Of a stretch of 53,087 nt of DNA, positions 26,186 through 35,123 are shown piece after piece. This DNA comes from Moorena sp. SS36440bin_2 (GTDB lineage Bacteria; Cyanobacteriota; Cyanobacteriia; Cyanobacteriales; Coleofasciculaceae). The position numbers and the translations under genes are program-made. Every line of letters begins with the position of its first letter. The stretch's first letter is position 1. The stretch is from the NCBI GenBank assembly GCA_011524395.1, contig WTKN01000212.1, forward strand, positions 59,325 to 112,411, in the 5' to 3' direction. The notes beneath the pieces are model-generated. The model was not told where the DNA came from and made no database searches. It saw only the letters and a list, made by a program, of their open reading frames with translations.

Positions 26186-28750
26186 TTATTGCTCCCGATA
26201 TTGCTGAATAAACTGTCGGATTTTCTTGAGTTTAAAGTCTTCGGCTAATTGACGGAGATATTGGCTAAATGGGATTAAATTATCATCGGTTTTTTCGATG
26301 ATTTCGACTTGTTTTAAAATGTCGCTAATTAAGCCAGTCTTCGCCAAATCGTACAGGTGATCTAGTGCTTCTTTTGAGGGCGGCACTATCGACTTTTTGG
26401 TTTTGAGGGGGGATGGTGCTTTGGTAGTGACGTTTTTATTTTTATGTTCTTCTTCTTCATAAACCCATTCTAGTTTCAGATGTACCTGTAACTTCTCTAA
26501 TAGCTTCTTTGACTCTACTGGCTTGGACAGAAAATCATCGGCTCCAGCCTCACTACTTTTGTTCTGGTGATCATCAAACACACTGGCTGAACAAGCGATC
26601 ACTGTCGCTGATGAGAATTGGGAGGATTCTCGCAACCGCCGGATCATCTCAAAACCATCCATGTGTGGCATCAACAAGTCAGTAATAATTAGATCCGGTT
26701 GGAAGTCTGTGGCTTTCTGTAAACCCTGTTCACCATTGCTCGCTTCTTCCATTTCAAAGCCAAAGGGAGCGAGCAGATTCACCAGTACCCAGCGATTTTC
26801 CTGTTTATCATCCACCACCAGAATTTTGCGCCCTTGGCCTGACAAACCAATGATTGTCTTGTCAGGAGCGATCGTATCAGTGACCCCTGTCGCTTCTGGC
26901 AAGTCCAAATCGAACCAAAATACGCTGCCAACACCGAGCTGGCTTTGCACTTCCAAAGTAGACCCCATCATCTCCAGGAGTTTCTGAGTAATGGCTAATC
27001 CCAATCCGGTGCCTTCGGCTCGAGTTAAGGCATTCCCCACCTGCTCGAAGGGCAACACTATGCGTTCGATGTGTTCCGGACTCATACCAATACCGGTGTC
27101 TTCAATTTCAAACCGAATTGTTCTGATTAGTCGATGGTGGTTTAGCTTTTTGTCTTCTCCCTTTATTAAGGGCTTTGACTCCAGGACATTTACCTTCAAG
27201 GTCACAAGTCCCGTGTCAGTAAACTTAATGGCATTACCCAGTAAGTTAATTAGTATTTGTCGCAGTCGTTTTTCATCCCCATAGATATGATTGGGGAGTT
27301 GATTCTGGGGTTGGTAAGTAAATAAAATGTCCTTTTGATCAGCGCGGATGCGACAGATATCAACTAGATTTTCTAGAAAGGAGGGAAAATGAAAATTTGT
27401 TGGGTACAGTTCCATTTTCTTGGCCTCGATTTTAGAAATATCTAAAATATCGTTAATTAGGGTCAGTAGGTGGTTGCCACATTGGTGGATGACACGGATG
27501 CCCTTGAGTTCCTCAGGGCTCATGATTTTAGAGCGTTGGAGGATTTGGGTATAGCCGAGGATGCCATTGAGGGGAGTGCGCAGTTCATGACTCATATTGG
27601 CCAGGAACTCACTTTTAGCACGGTTGGCAATTTCAGCGGTTTCTTTAGCTGCTTGTAATTCTTGGCTGAGGAGCTGTTGACGTTGAACTTCTGCTTCTTT
27701 GGATGCCAAAAGATGCTTTACTTGTTTAATCAGATGATTCAAAGAAGTGCCTAAGACTCCTATTTCATCTTGGGATATGGTAGGGGCTTGTAGAGTAAAA
27801 TCATCATCTTTAGTGACGCGCTGGGCTACTTCTGTTACTTGTTTAATGTTACGGATAATCAACAACGTCACCCTGTTGGCAACTACGGTGGTAAATGCTA
27901 ACCCCAGCAAAAACAAAGCACTGATACTGAACCACAACTGTCGCTGCACCTCCTCAAGAGGTGCGGCGGAGTAAAGTAAAACTAGTTTGCCCCCCTTGCC
28001 ATTGATCCCGGTGATCTCTACACTTTTGGCAATGTAGTTCTTCTCGGCAATAGTGACCCGCACTGGCAGGGATTTGATTGGCGGTGGCTCCCAAGGAGTG
28101 TTTTTAGCATCGGTTAAGGTAGAGGCAGTAACCTGAGAATCGTAGAAGGTAACCAGGTGATGGTGCCTATGGGGGCGTAATTGTTCGAGCCATTCATCGC
28201 TAATGGTAATGCCAACGATTATTCCCCCTAAGATTTCCTTGGCAGACTTCACCGAGGTTAGACCGACTAGGAGCGATGCAGCATTGTCTTCAGCTGGGAC
28301 GAAATCGAACAAATCCATGCCAATGCTTGCCGCTTGCTGGACTGTCTCGTCCAGTAGCTGAACTTGGTTAAGCCCCGCCTGCCGCAGTTCCAGCAATACA
28401 GACCCGTTCTTGTCTACGAGTTTAAGCAGATCGAGCTGATAAGATAACTGTATAGGCAGTAAATACTGAAACAGCTTTTCCCGGTTCCCTGTGGCAACTA
28501 ATGTGGAAACATCCTGTCTGTCTGCTATCCACCTTGCCTTCAAAAATAGAGTTTCTTTTTCCTGTTCAAAGGCATGCAATTGTACGGATGAGAAGTTCTG
28601 GATTTTATTTTTCAGTTGCAGTTCTATACGCTTAGTGAAAAAATAGCCCAAACCAAAGGTTCCTACTATCGACATTCCCAGGAATACAGAGAGCATCGGC
28701 AATAGTATTTTTGCTCTGAGGGAAAGTTTCGAGTACATCTGTCGGAACAT
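26186..28750 (-). CDS. Membrane hybrid histidine kinase: periplasmic sensor-HAMP-HisKA-HATPase-REC-tail
   Basis: 854 residues from the chosen ATG ([20 protein letters not shown]). Helix 1 is at about 15-38, a periplasmic CHASE/Cache-like domain at 40-268, helix 2 at 272-292, then HAMP (292-345), a short coil, HisKA with His388 in [11 protein letters not shown], HATPase_c ([10 protein letters not shown], 'GTGLGLAI'), an intact receiver (Asp in [11 protein letters not shown]) and the shared tail. A longer reading to 28945 would overlap the upstream lipoprotein gene by nearly 190 bp and adds low-complexity residues; AGGAG upstream supports 28750. The gene follows a phosphate-binding-like lipoprotein gene by 7 bp, suggesting a binding-protein/kinase sensor pair. 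Its kinase core, receiver and 3' flank are close to those of the 30176 gene. Confidence 0.9.
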   Translation of the reverse strand: MFRQMYSKLSLRAKILLPMLSVFLGMSIVGTFGLGYFFTKRIELQLKNKIQNFSSVQLHAFEQEKETLFLKARWIADRQDVSTLVATGNREKLFQYLLPIQLSYQLDLLKLVDKNGSVLLELRQAGLNQVQLLDETVQQAASIGMDLFDFVPAEDNAASLLVGLTSVKSAKEILGGIIVGITISDEWLEQLRPHRHHHLVTFYDSQVTASTLTDAKNTPWEPPPIKSLPVRVTIAEKNYIAKSVEITGINGKGGKLVLLYSAAPLEEVQRQLWFSISALFLLGLAFTTVVANRVTLLIIRNIKQVTEVAQRVTKDDDFTLQAPTISQDEIGVLGTSLNHLIKQVKHLLASKEAEVQRQQLLSQELQAAKETAEIANRAKSEFLANMSHELRTPLNGILGYTQILQRSKIMSPEELKGIRVIHQCGNHLLTLINDILDISKIEAKKMELYPTNFHFPSFLENLVDICRIRADQKDILFTYQPQNQLPNHIYGDEKRLRQILINLLGNAIKFTDTGLVTLKVNVLESKPLIKGEDKKLNHHRLIRTIRFEIEDTGIGMSPEHIERIVLPFEQVGNALTRAEGTGLGLAITQKLLEMMGSTLEVQSQLGVGSVFWFDLDLPEATGVTDTIAPDKTIIGLSGQGRKILVVDDKQENRWVLVNLLAPFGFEMEEASNGEQGLQKATDFQPDLIITDLLMPHMDGFEMIRRLRESSQFSSATVIACSASVFDDHQNKSSEAGADDFLSKPVESKKLLEKLQVHLKLEWVYEEEEHKNKNVTTKAPSPLKTKKSIVPPSKEALDHLYDLAKTGLISDILKQVEIIEKTDDNLIPFSQYLRQLAEDFKLKKIRQFIQQYREQ

Positions 28751-28757
28751 ATCACTA

Positions 28758-29621
28758 CTACTCCTGTTCCTGGCTAGATGGTATGAACCCTGATTCGAGC
28801 AGATGCTTGCCTCCTTCTTTGCTAAAGGCGAAGTCAATAAAGGGTTGGGCATTATCTGAGGGGGTCTGGGGGTAGACGATGCCAAGGCGACGCGCCATTT
28901 TATACTTACCTGACTTAATGTTTTCGGGGGTGGGTTCCACGCCATCGAGACTAAGGCGGTTCACAGGTAGCTGATTAGCGATCGCATAGGCCAGGGAGAA
29001 AGCACCGATGCTGTAGGGTGTACTCTGAACTGCTGCAATTAAATCAGCTTCGTGGCGCAAAATCACTGCTTCTGGAGCATTCTTGAGGTCTGACCCAAGG
29101 TAATATTTCCGCAATAGTTTCTTGGCTGACTCATCTTCATGTCGATCCAGCACGATAATTGTTGCCTCTGGTCCCCCTAGCTTTTGCCAATTGGTCACCT
29201 TTCCGCTGTAGATGGCCTTGAGTTGTTCAGTTTGCAAATTGGTCACTCCTACGACACTAGGATGAGTTGCTACTACTAAACCATCTTTGGCGATTTCCCG
29301 ATATACTAAAGAGCCATCATCTTCCTCTGGTTTCAAGCTCCTGGTAACAGTACCAATATCAACCAATTTGTCTTTAGCGCCAGCAATTCCACCAGGGGAT
29401 TGACTTTTTGGCAAAAAGGTAATGACTGTGTTTTCTGTCTTAGCTTCATAAGCAGCAGCTAATACCTTCATGGCTGGATAGGGACTCCCTGCCCCAGTAA
29501 TCTTAATTTGCTGCTGGGCTTGTTCGACATTGGTTACTTGCTTAGTGGTGTTGGGAGTGCAGCTTACCAACATGGCTAGGCTCGCCCCTAGAGCTAGGGG
29601 AAACCAGCTATTTAACTTCAT
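28758..29621 (-). CDS. PstS-like periplasmic substrate-binding lipoprotein
   Basis: 287 residues. The lipoprotein signal peptide ends in LVSC at about residue 21. The mature part starts with a PstS-like anion-binding loop (ITGAGSPYP) and continues as a type 2 periplasmic binding fold with '[13 protein letters not shown]' and '[13 protein letters not shown]', the latter typical of phosphate-binding PBP_like_2 proteins. No ABC permease or ATPase is nearby. The gene is instead directly followed by a membrane kinase with a periplasmic domain, so it probably presents phosphate or a similar oxyanion to that sensor (inference). GGAGATG precedes the ATG. A Ser/Thr-kinase relic and a copy of the shared promoter block lie upstream. 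Confidence 0.83.
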   Translation of the reverse strand: MKLNSWFPLALGASLAMLVSCTPNTTKQVTNVEQAQQQIKITGAGSPYPAMKVLAAAYEAKTENTVITFLPKSQSPGGIAGAKDKLVDIGTVTRSLKPEEDDGSLVYREIAKDGLVVATHPSVVGVTNLQTEQLKAIYSGKVTNWQKLGGPEATIIVLDRHEDESAKKLLRKYYLGSDLKNAPEAVILRHEADLIAAVQSTPYSIGAFSLAYAIANQLPVNRLSLDGVEPTPENIKSGKYKMARRLGIVYPQTPSDNAQPFIDFAFSKEGGKHLLESGFIPSSQEQE

Positions 29622-29639
29622 TAGACATCTCCAATAAAC

Positions 29640-29731
29640 TATTAATTTTACCCTTGATAATCACGGGTTTTTGGTCAGCCTCAGACATGCCTTGAGCAAC
29701 TTAGGTTCTAGTGTCAAAGTCAATGGCATAA
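29640..29731 (-). pseudogene. Ser/Thr-kinase N-lobe relic upstream of the lipoprotein gene
   Basis: The minus strand reads IDFDTRT, a stop, then VAQGMSEADQKPVIIKG. This matches the Gly-rich loop and the VIK lysine region of the Ser/Thr-kinase N-lobe (expected RTLVYRG...KPVVIK). One stop (TAA in place of a Leu codon) and the absence of a start and of the rest of the kinase make it a relic. It ends about 20 nt before the lipoprotein ATG. Confidence 0.6.
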
Positions 29732-29794
29732 AGGTGCAAAACGCCCCTTTATGAAAGAGACAAGGGAGCCTGTTAAAGCTTTGAATGAGTTGGT

Positions 29795-29860
29795 TTAAAC
29801 CGTTTTTTACAATCAATATTCGGTGCTTGAGTCTATTTTTAATTTAGTTATATCATTTCT
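29795..29860 (-). pseudogene. Relic of the N-terminus of a 30176-type kinase gene
   Basis: DNA here matches the first ~20 codons of the 30176 kinase ([12 protein letters not shown] region at 32460-32521), with CAAGCACCGAAT in both. The ATG has become ATA and later codons contain stops. The leader upstream, including AGAGAGATGCAGC and the shared promoter block, also matches that of the 30176 gene. A paralogous gene copy therefore started here and was replaced. Confidence 0.7.
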
Positions 29861-29956
29861 TGATATCCTCCTAAAGAGAGATGCAGCAATTATCTTTTAT
29901 CACTACAATAAAACTATTGCGAATAGTTTACGGTTGTGGAATTCTACAATAGCCAT

Positions 29957-29999
29957 ATTATAGAATTCCCAGCTCATATTACCCAAATAACAGTTTCAG
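29957..29999 (-). promoter_or_regulatory. Shared 43-nt promoter block, copy 2
   Basis: On the minus strand TTGGGT, 18 nt, then TATAAT (consensus -10), preceded by CTGAAACTGTTATT. It drives toward the kinase relics, the PstS-like lipoprotein gene and the 26186 kinase. The leader from here to the lipoprotein ATG is about 335 nt. Confidence 0.7.
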
Positions 30000-30133
30000 A
30001 TTAATTTCTAGTTGATTTTATTGGTATATGATCGTAAAAATTTACTAAATAAGACTTTTTGTGATTAGCTAGTAATAGTTAATTTTGAGATAGCGTTTAT
30101 TATACTTATAAGCTAGATTCAATTTTATTACCT

Positions 30134-30164
30134 CTGCTCCCGACTCCCGACTCCCTGCTCCCTT
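30134..30164. repeat. CTCCCGA/CTCCCTG heptad array
   Basis: About four 7-nt units (CTCCCGA, CTCCCGA, CTCCCTG, CTCCCTT) lie directly past the stop of the 30176 kinase. A similar array (CTCCCTA type) lies at the same place behind the paralogous 26186 kinase (26144-26166). Confidence 0.7.
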
Positions 30165-30175
30165 TGCTATAATAG

Positions 30176-32521
30176 TTATTTATCCCGATAATGCTGAATA
30201 AACTGTCGGATTTTTTTGAGTTTAAAGTCTTCGGCTAATTGACGGAGATGTTGGCTAAATGGAATTAAATTATCATCAGATTTTTCCAGGATTTCCACTT
30301 GTTTTAAAATCTCGCTAATTAAGCCAGTCTTTGCTAGATCATACAGCTGGTCTAGTGCTTCTTTTGAGGGTGGCACTATGGAGTTTTTAGTTTTTAGGGA
30401 GGATGCTGCCTTGGTGCTTAGGTTTTTATCTTTATCTTCTGTATCTTTATCGTCTTCTTCTTCATAAACCCATTCTAGTTTCAGATGTTTCCGTAACTTC
30501 TCTAATAGCTGTTTTGACTCTACTGGCTTGGGCAGAAAATCATCGGCTCCTGCCTCAATACTGTGATGCTGGTGATCATCAAACACACTGGCTGAACAAG
30601 CGATCAGTGGCACTGATGAGAATTGGGAGGATTCTCGCAACTGTCGGATCATCTCAAAACCATCCATCTGTGGCATCAACAAGTCAGTAATAATCAGATC
30701 CGGTTGGAACTGTTGAGCTTTCTCCAAACCTTCTTTACCATTGCTCGCTTCTTTGAGTTCAAAGCCAAGGGGAGCGAGCAGATTCACCAGTACCCAGCAA
30801 TTTTCTTGTTTATCATCCACCACCAGAATTTTGCGGCTTTGGCCAAGGAAACCAATAATTGTCTGATCACGAGCGTACACCTCAGTTACCCCTGTCGCTT
30901 CTGGCAACTCCAAATCAAACCAAAATACACTACCAACACCGAGCTGGCTTTGCACTTTCAACGTAGACTCCATCATCTCCAGGAGTTTCTGAGTAATGGC
31001 TAATCCTAATCCGGTGCCTTCGGCTCGAGTTAAGGCATTCCCCACCTGTTCAAACGGCAACACTATGCGTTCGATGTGTTCCGGACTCATACCAATACCG
31101 GTGTCTTCAATTTCAAACCGAATTGTTCTGATCAGTCCATGGTGCTTTGGCTTTTTGTCTTCCCCCTTTGTTGTTAAGGGCTTTGACTCCAGTACATTTA
31201 CCTTAAAGGTCACTGCCCCAGTGTCAGTAAACTTAATGGCATTACCCAGTAAGTTGATTAGTATTTGTCGCAGCCGTTTTTCATCACCATGGATATGATT
31301 GGGTAGTTGATTCTGGGGTTGGTAACTAAAGGAAATTTCCTTCTGATCAGCGCGGATACGGCAGATGTCAACTAGATTTTCTAAAAAGGAAGAAAAATGA
31401 AAATTCCTTGGGTACAGTTCCATTTTCTTAGCCTCTATTTTAGAAATGTCTAAAATATCATTAATCAGGGTCAGTAGGTGGTTACCACATTGGTGGATGA
31501 CACGGATACCCTTGAGTTCTTCAGAGCTCATGATTTTAGAGCGTTGGAGGATTTGGGTATAGCCGAGGATGCCATTCAGGGGAGTACGCAGTTCATGACT
31601 CATATTGGCCAGAAACTCACTTTTGGCACGGTTAGCAATTTCAGCGGTTTCTTTAGCTACTTGTAATTCTTGGCTGAGGAGCTGTTGACGTTGGATTTCT
31701 AGGTCTTGAGCTGCTAACAGTGTTTTACTGGTATAAAAGGCTAATAGGGCTGCGGTTGAAACTGATGCAATCATGCTAATCAAAATGATTCGAGTCCGAA
31801 GCCTTTCAGAAGCCGCTAGCACAGCTTTGGCATGTGGTCTTTCCTCCTCAACCTCCTCTATTAATTCCTCAAGGTCATAGACGAAACTCCTGAGGTTTAG
31901 CCCTAAAGGACTCTTGCTTAAGTCTAAAAACTTTTTTTGGGCTTGATCGATGTGTTCTGGGGTCAAATTCGACGGGTCAATTTCCCGCAATAGTGCCTCT
32001 ATACGTTGGGTATATACTTGTATTAGGCTGTCATAATTTTTGATAAGGTTATTTAAAAGTTCAACTTCCTCTTCTAGCTCATCTACCTCTGGTTTTTTGT
32101 AAGATTCTTTTAATGCAAACCAGTTTTGCTGGGCTAATCGTGAATGCTTTTTAAAAGCAGAATACTCTTCATGAAAAATCTCTGGTTGCTGGAACAAAAC
32201 AGCAAAGTATTGATGGTGTATTTGTACTTCCAGCAGGTAACGTTGCAAGTCTATGAGAAGCTCACTTTCTTCTAAGGTATCTTCTCTTAAGTTCTGGGCA
32301 TAGTTTTGGTAGTTATTGCCAATAAGGAGTCCAACTGTTGTTCCCAGAACAGCAATCCCAAGGGCAATACCATACCCATAGGCAATCTTTTGACTGATAC
32401 TAAGGCGATTTAGCTGCTTTCTGAACCAGGAAAGGGGACTTATCAAAGGTTGGGATGAGTTGCTTACAACGATATTTGACAATGAAGATTCGGTGCTTGG
32501 GTCTGTTTTTAACTTAGTCAT
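30176..32521 (-). CDS. Membrane hybrid histidine kinase: helical-bundle sensor-HisKA-HATPase-REC-tail
   Basis: 781 residues from the ATG at 32521 ([12 protein letters not shown]), chosen because GAGGAGG lies about 14 nt upstream while an earlier ATG at 32560 has none. Helix 1 is at about 50-68, a long helical periplasmic segment (70-242, rich in Glu, Leu and Lys, probably a four-helix bundle) follows, and helix 2 is at 244-264. HisKA has His309 in [11 protein letters not shown]; HATPase_c, an intact receiver ([11 protein letters not shown]) and the shared tail follow. From the coil before HisKA onward it is nearly identical to the 26186 kinase, while the sensors are unrelated, so the pair arose by duplication and input-domain exchange. 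Confidence 0.9.
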   Translation of the reverse strand: MTKLKTDPSTESSLSNIVVSNSSQPLISPLSWFRKQLNRLSISQKIAYGYGIALGIAVLGTTVGLLIGNNYQNYAQNLREDTLEESELLIDLQRYLLEVQIHHQYFAVLFQQPEIFHEEYSAFKKHSRLAQQNWFALKESYKKPEVDELEEEVELLNNLIKNYDSLIQVYTQRIEALLREIDPSNLTPEHIDQAQKKFLDLSKSPLGLNLRSFVYDLEELIEEVEEERPHAKAVLAASERLRTRIILISMIASVSTAALLAFYTSKTLLAAQDLEIQRQQLLSQELQVAKETAEIANRAKSEFLANMSHELRTPLNGILGYTQILQRSKIMSSEELKGIRVIHQCGNHLLTLINDILDISKIEAKKMELYPRNFHFSSFLENLVDICRIRADQKEISFSYQPQNQLPNHIHGDEKRLRQILINLLGNAIKFTDTGAVTFKVNVLESKPLTTKGEDKKPKHHGLIRTIRFEIEDTGIGMSPEHIERIVLPFEQVGNALTRAEGTGLGLAITQKLLEMMESTLKVQSQLGVGSVFWFDLELPEATGVTEVYARDQTIIGFLGQSRKILVVDDKQENCWVLVNLLAPLGFELKEASNGKEGLEKAQQFQPDLIITDLLMPQMDGFEMIRQLRESSQFSSVPLIACSASVFDDHQHHSIEAGADDFLPKPVESKQLLEKLRKHLKLEWVYEEEDDKDTEDKDKNLSTKAASSLKTKNSIVPPSKEALDQLYDLAKTGLISEILKQVEILEKSDDNLIPFSQHLRQLAEDFKLKKIRQFIQHYRDK

Positions 32522-32658
32522 ATAATGTTTATATATCCTCCTCAAGAGAGATGCAGCCATTGTTTTTTATTACTAAGGCTAAACTAGTGCGAGTTATTTA
32601 ATAATTGTGGGGTTGTAAATACAGAGGTTATAAAGACAAAGGTAAATACAATAGTTCT

Positions 32659-32701
32659 ATTATAGAGTTTCCAGCCAGTCCTACCCAAGCAACCGTTTCA
32701 G
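32659..32701 (-). promoter_or_regulatory. Shared 43-nt promoter block, copy 3
   Basis: On the minus strand TTGGGT, 18 nt, then TATAAT, preceded by CTGAAACGGTTGC. It lies about 138 nt before the ATG of the 30176 kinase. The GAGGAGG of that gene lies in the leader between them. Confidence 0.7.
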
Positions 32702-32772
32702 TCTCTTATCCATTACCCTTGCTTTCTTCCTTTGGCATTTCTAGTGTTATCCACAAGGTTTATCTAATTAGG

Positions 32773-35001
32773 TTACAGGTATTGTTTGATGAACTCTCGA
32801 ATTTTTTTGATTTGAAATTTTTCGGATAATTGACGGATAGTTTGGGAAAATGGTATAAATATATCATCATTTTTTTCCAGTTTATCGACTTCCTCTAAAA
32901 GGTCATTGATTAAGCCTGACATAGCCAGATCGTAAAGGTAGACTAGTTTTTCTTTTGGAGGAATAACAATTTCTGTTGTTATAACTGATGTTGTCTGAGT
33001 ATTATTATTTTCTTTTAAATTAAATACTTTTTGCTTATTTGTATTTTGATAAAAATTTATTTCATAGAAATTGGTATAAGTTTTTACGTCTAAATCTATA
33101 GTAAAAATACTACCTTGTCCTGGGTTACTCTCGACATTAATCTCGCCACCCATGATCTTGACAAGTTTCTTAGTAATTGCTAAAGCGAGTCCAGTACCTT
33201 CCACATAACCAGAGGGATTTTTGGGCTTTTCAAATGGTAAAAATAGTTTAGATAATTGCTCACTATTCATGCCAATACCGGTGTCTTTTACTTCAAAGCG
33301 AATAGTGGTAATTTCTTCGAGTTTATTTGTTGTTTTGTCTTTGGCATTTTTCCTTGATTTCAGGACACTAACTGTAAATGCTACTCCTCCTGTTTCAGTA
33401 AATTTAATGCCATTGTCGAGTAAGTTAATCAGCACTTGTTTCAAGCGTTTTTCGTCAACAGTAATTGCTGTAGGTAGTCGAGAAGTCGCTTGGTAACTAT
33501 AGGAAATACCCTTTTGTTCTGCTTTAACCTGACAAATTTCTACGATGTCCTTCAAGAAGGTACCAAAATCAACCGTTTGGGAATGGAGTTCTAATTTATT
33601 AGCTTCAATTGTACAGAGGTCTAAAATCTCATTGATCAGGCTGAGCAGATCAGAGCCGCACTGTTCGATAATATCAATACCTTTCTTGTCGTTAGCAGTT
33701 AGACTAGTTGATTTTTTCAGGATTTGAGCGTAACCCAAAATACCGTTGAGAGGAGTACGGACTTCGTGGCTGATGTTGGCAAAAAATGTACTTTTAGCAC
33801 GGTTAGCAGCTTCACTTTCCACTGCTGCCCGAACTGCGGCTTCTTTGGCTTTCTGGAGTTCCACTGTCCGTTGCTCAACTCGTTGTTCTAGCTGTCTTTC
33901 ACTCTCGACCAGTGCTGCTACTGCTGAAATGCGATCGCTAATATAGATAGCCAGCAATATGGTTAGTAATAGCCCCCCTAAGGAAACAGTCCAGGGATAC
34001 CAGCTTCTTCGACTCGCGATATATTCAGAATTGGGCTTAGACAGAATCAACCATTTCTGTCCTGAGACATCAAGAATTACAGTATGGTGTAACCCCTTTC
34101 TAAGACTAGCAAAGTCTTTATTATTCAAGTCATTTGATGCTTTGGGTGTACTAGATGAATAGGTATAGAGCAATCGCTTCTCTGTTGGGGTATATTCGTG
34201 AAACATGTAAACATCAATTCCCATGGGTTGTCGATACTTTAAAGCCTTGTTTACGACATCTCCAATCAAAAAATAAATTGAGGCAAAACCTTCCAGATTT
34301 TGGCGACGGTATATAATTGAATTAGTAGGTTTATTCTGTCGATAAATTGGCCATAAAATTAGAAATCCTAGTTTGTGCTGGGAGTTTTTACGCATTAATT
34401 TCATGGGTGCGGTGGCGATCGCTTTGCCACTATCTCGTGATAATTGCAAAGCTTCCAAACTGACAGAATTCGAGGCTAGGTCAAATCCCAACACTGTTTC
34501 ATTATCGTGGTATGGCTCAACAAAATAGACAGGAAAATAGTCTGCTCTGGGTTTAGCCTTAATCAGCTTTCCCTGAGGATTATGTTCTGTAATTTTAAAG
34601 TTAAGAAAACCCTCTTGTTTGGCAGCTTGTTCGTAAGCGGCTCGTTGGTCATGGGTTACCCAAGGAATCCACTGTAGGCCTTGGATATCTGAATGATTTG
34701 ACAAGTAAGGATTTACAAAAGCCCGAAATTCCTGACGAGTAACTTTTTCGGAGGCAGCATAGACCCCAACAATCGATTCCAGTTGGTGTAGATTTTTGTC
34801 AAGGCTTATTTTGAGCAAAGAAACAATATCATTTGCATTTTGTTTAAACTCTTTTTCGATGGTTTTATTTTCTAAATTCCAAGTTCCTATGAAGGTTATT
34901 ACGGAAAACATAACCCCTGTAAAAATAGTGAGTGCTAGGGGTAGAGAGTGGATATTTTTTTGGAGTGTTAGTATAGGATTAATTAGTTTTAATTTATTCA
35001 T
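32773..35001 (-). CDS. CHASE-domain histidine kinase lacking its receiver
   Basis: 742 residues. Helix 1 is at 21-41; a periplasmic CHASE domain lies at about 60-290 ('GVYAASEKVTRQEF' and 'WIPWVTHDQRAAYE' are typical); helix 2 is at 335-355. A coiled coil, HisKA with His412 in ISHEVRTPLNG, and HATPase_c with DTGIGMNSEQ follow. The G2 box reads GTGLALAI in place of GTGLGLAI. After the ATPase domain the receiver found in sister kinases is missing; about 40 low-complexity residues (NFYQNTNKQKV...) lead straight into the shared tail (about 675-742). CHASE domains sense small extracellular molecules. With its receiver lost, it must phosphorylate a separate regulator. An AAAGGT site precedes the ATG. 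Confidence 0.9.
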   Translation of the reverse strand: MNKLKLINPILTLQKNIHSLPLALTIFTGVMFSVITFIGTWNLENKTIEKEFKQNANDIVSLLKISLDKNLHQLESIVGVYAASEKVTRQEFRAFVNPYLSNHSDIQGLQWIPWVTHDQRAAYEQAAKQEGFLNFKITEHNPQGKLIKAKPRADYFPVYFVEPYHDNETVLGFDLASNSVSLEALQLSRDSGKAIATAPMKLMRKNSQHKLGFLILWPIYRQNKPTNSIIYRRQNLEGFASIYFLIGDVVNKALKYRQPMGIDVYMFHEYTPTEKRLLYTYSSSTPKASNDLNNKDFASLRKGLHHTVILDVSGQKWLILSKPNSEYIASRRSWYPWTVSLGGLLLTILLAIYISDRISAVAALVESERQLEQRVEQRTVELQKAKEAAVRAAVESEAANRAKSTFFANISHEVRTPLNGILGYAQILKKSTSLTANDKKGIDIIEQCGSDLLSLINEILDLCTIEANKLELHSQTVDFGTFLKDIVEICQVKAEQKGISYSYQATSRLPTAITVDEKRLKQVLINLLDNGIKFTETGGVAFTVSVLKSRKNAKDKTTNKLEEITTIRFEVKDTGIGMNSEQLSKLFLPFEKPKNPSGYVEGTGLALAITKKLVKIMGGEINVESNPGQGSIFTIDLDVKTYTNFYEINFYQNTNKQKVFNLKENNNTQTTSVITTEIVIPPKEKLVYLYDLAMSGLINDLLEEVDKLEKNDDIFIPFSQTIRQLSEKFQIKKIREFIKQYL

Positions 35002-35123
35002 TAAATTACCTTTGTTTAGTCCCTGATTACATAAAGTTTACTATTTTTAATTAGTCATTATATGAAATGTCAAAAATAGGCTACAGATAACTTATTTTTA
35101 AATAAAACAGGAATCTTATCAAT

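Noticed and set aside
28751-28945. Extended N-terminus of the 26186 kinase
   Set aside because: The extension overlaps the lipoprotein gene antecedent in another frame, is Pro/Ser-rich and has no ribosome site; [17 protein letters not shown] fits a membrane start.
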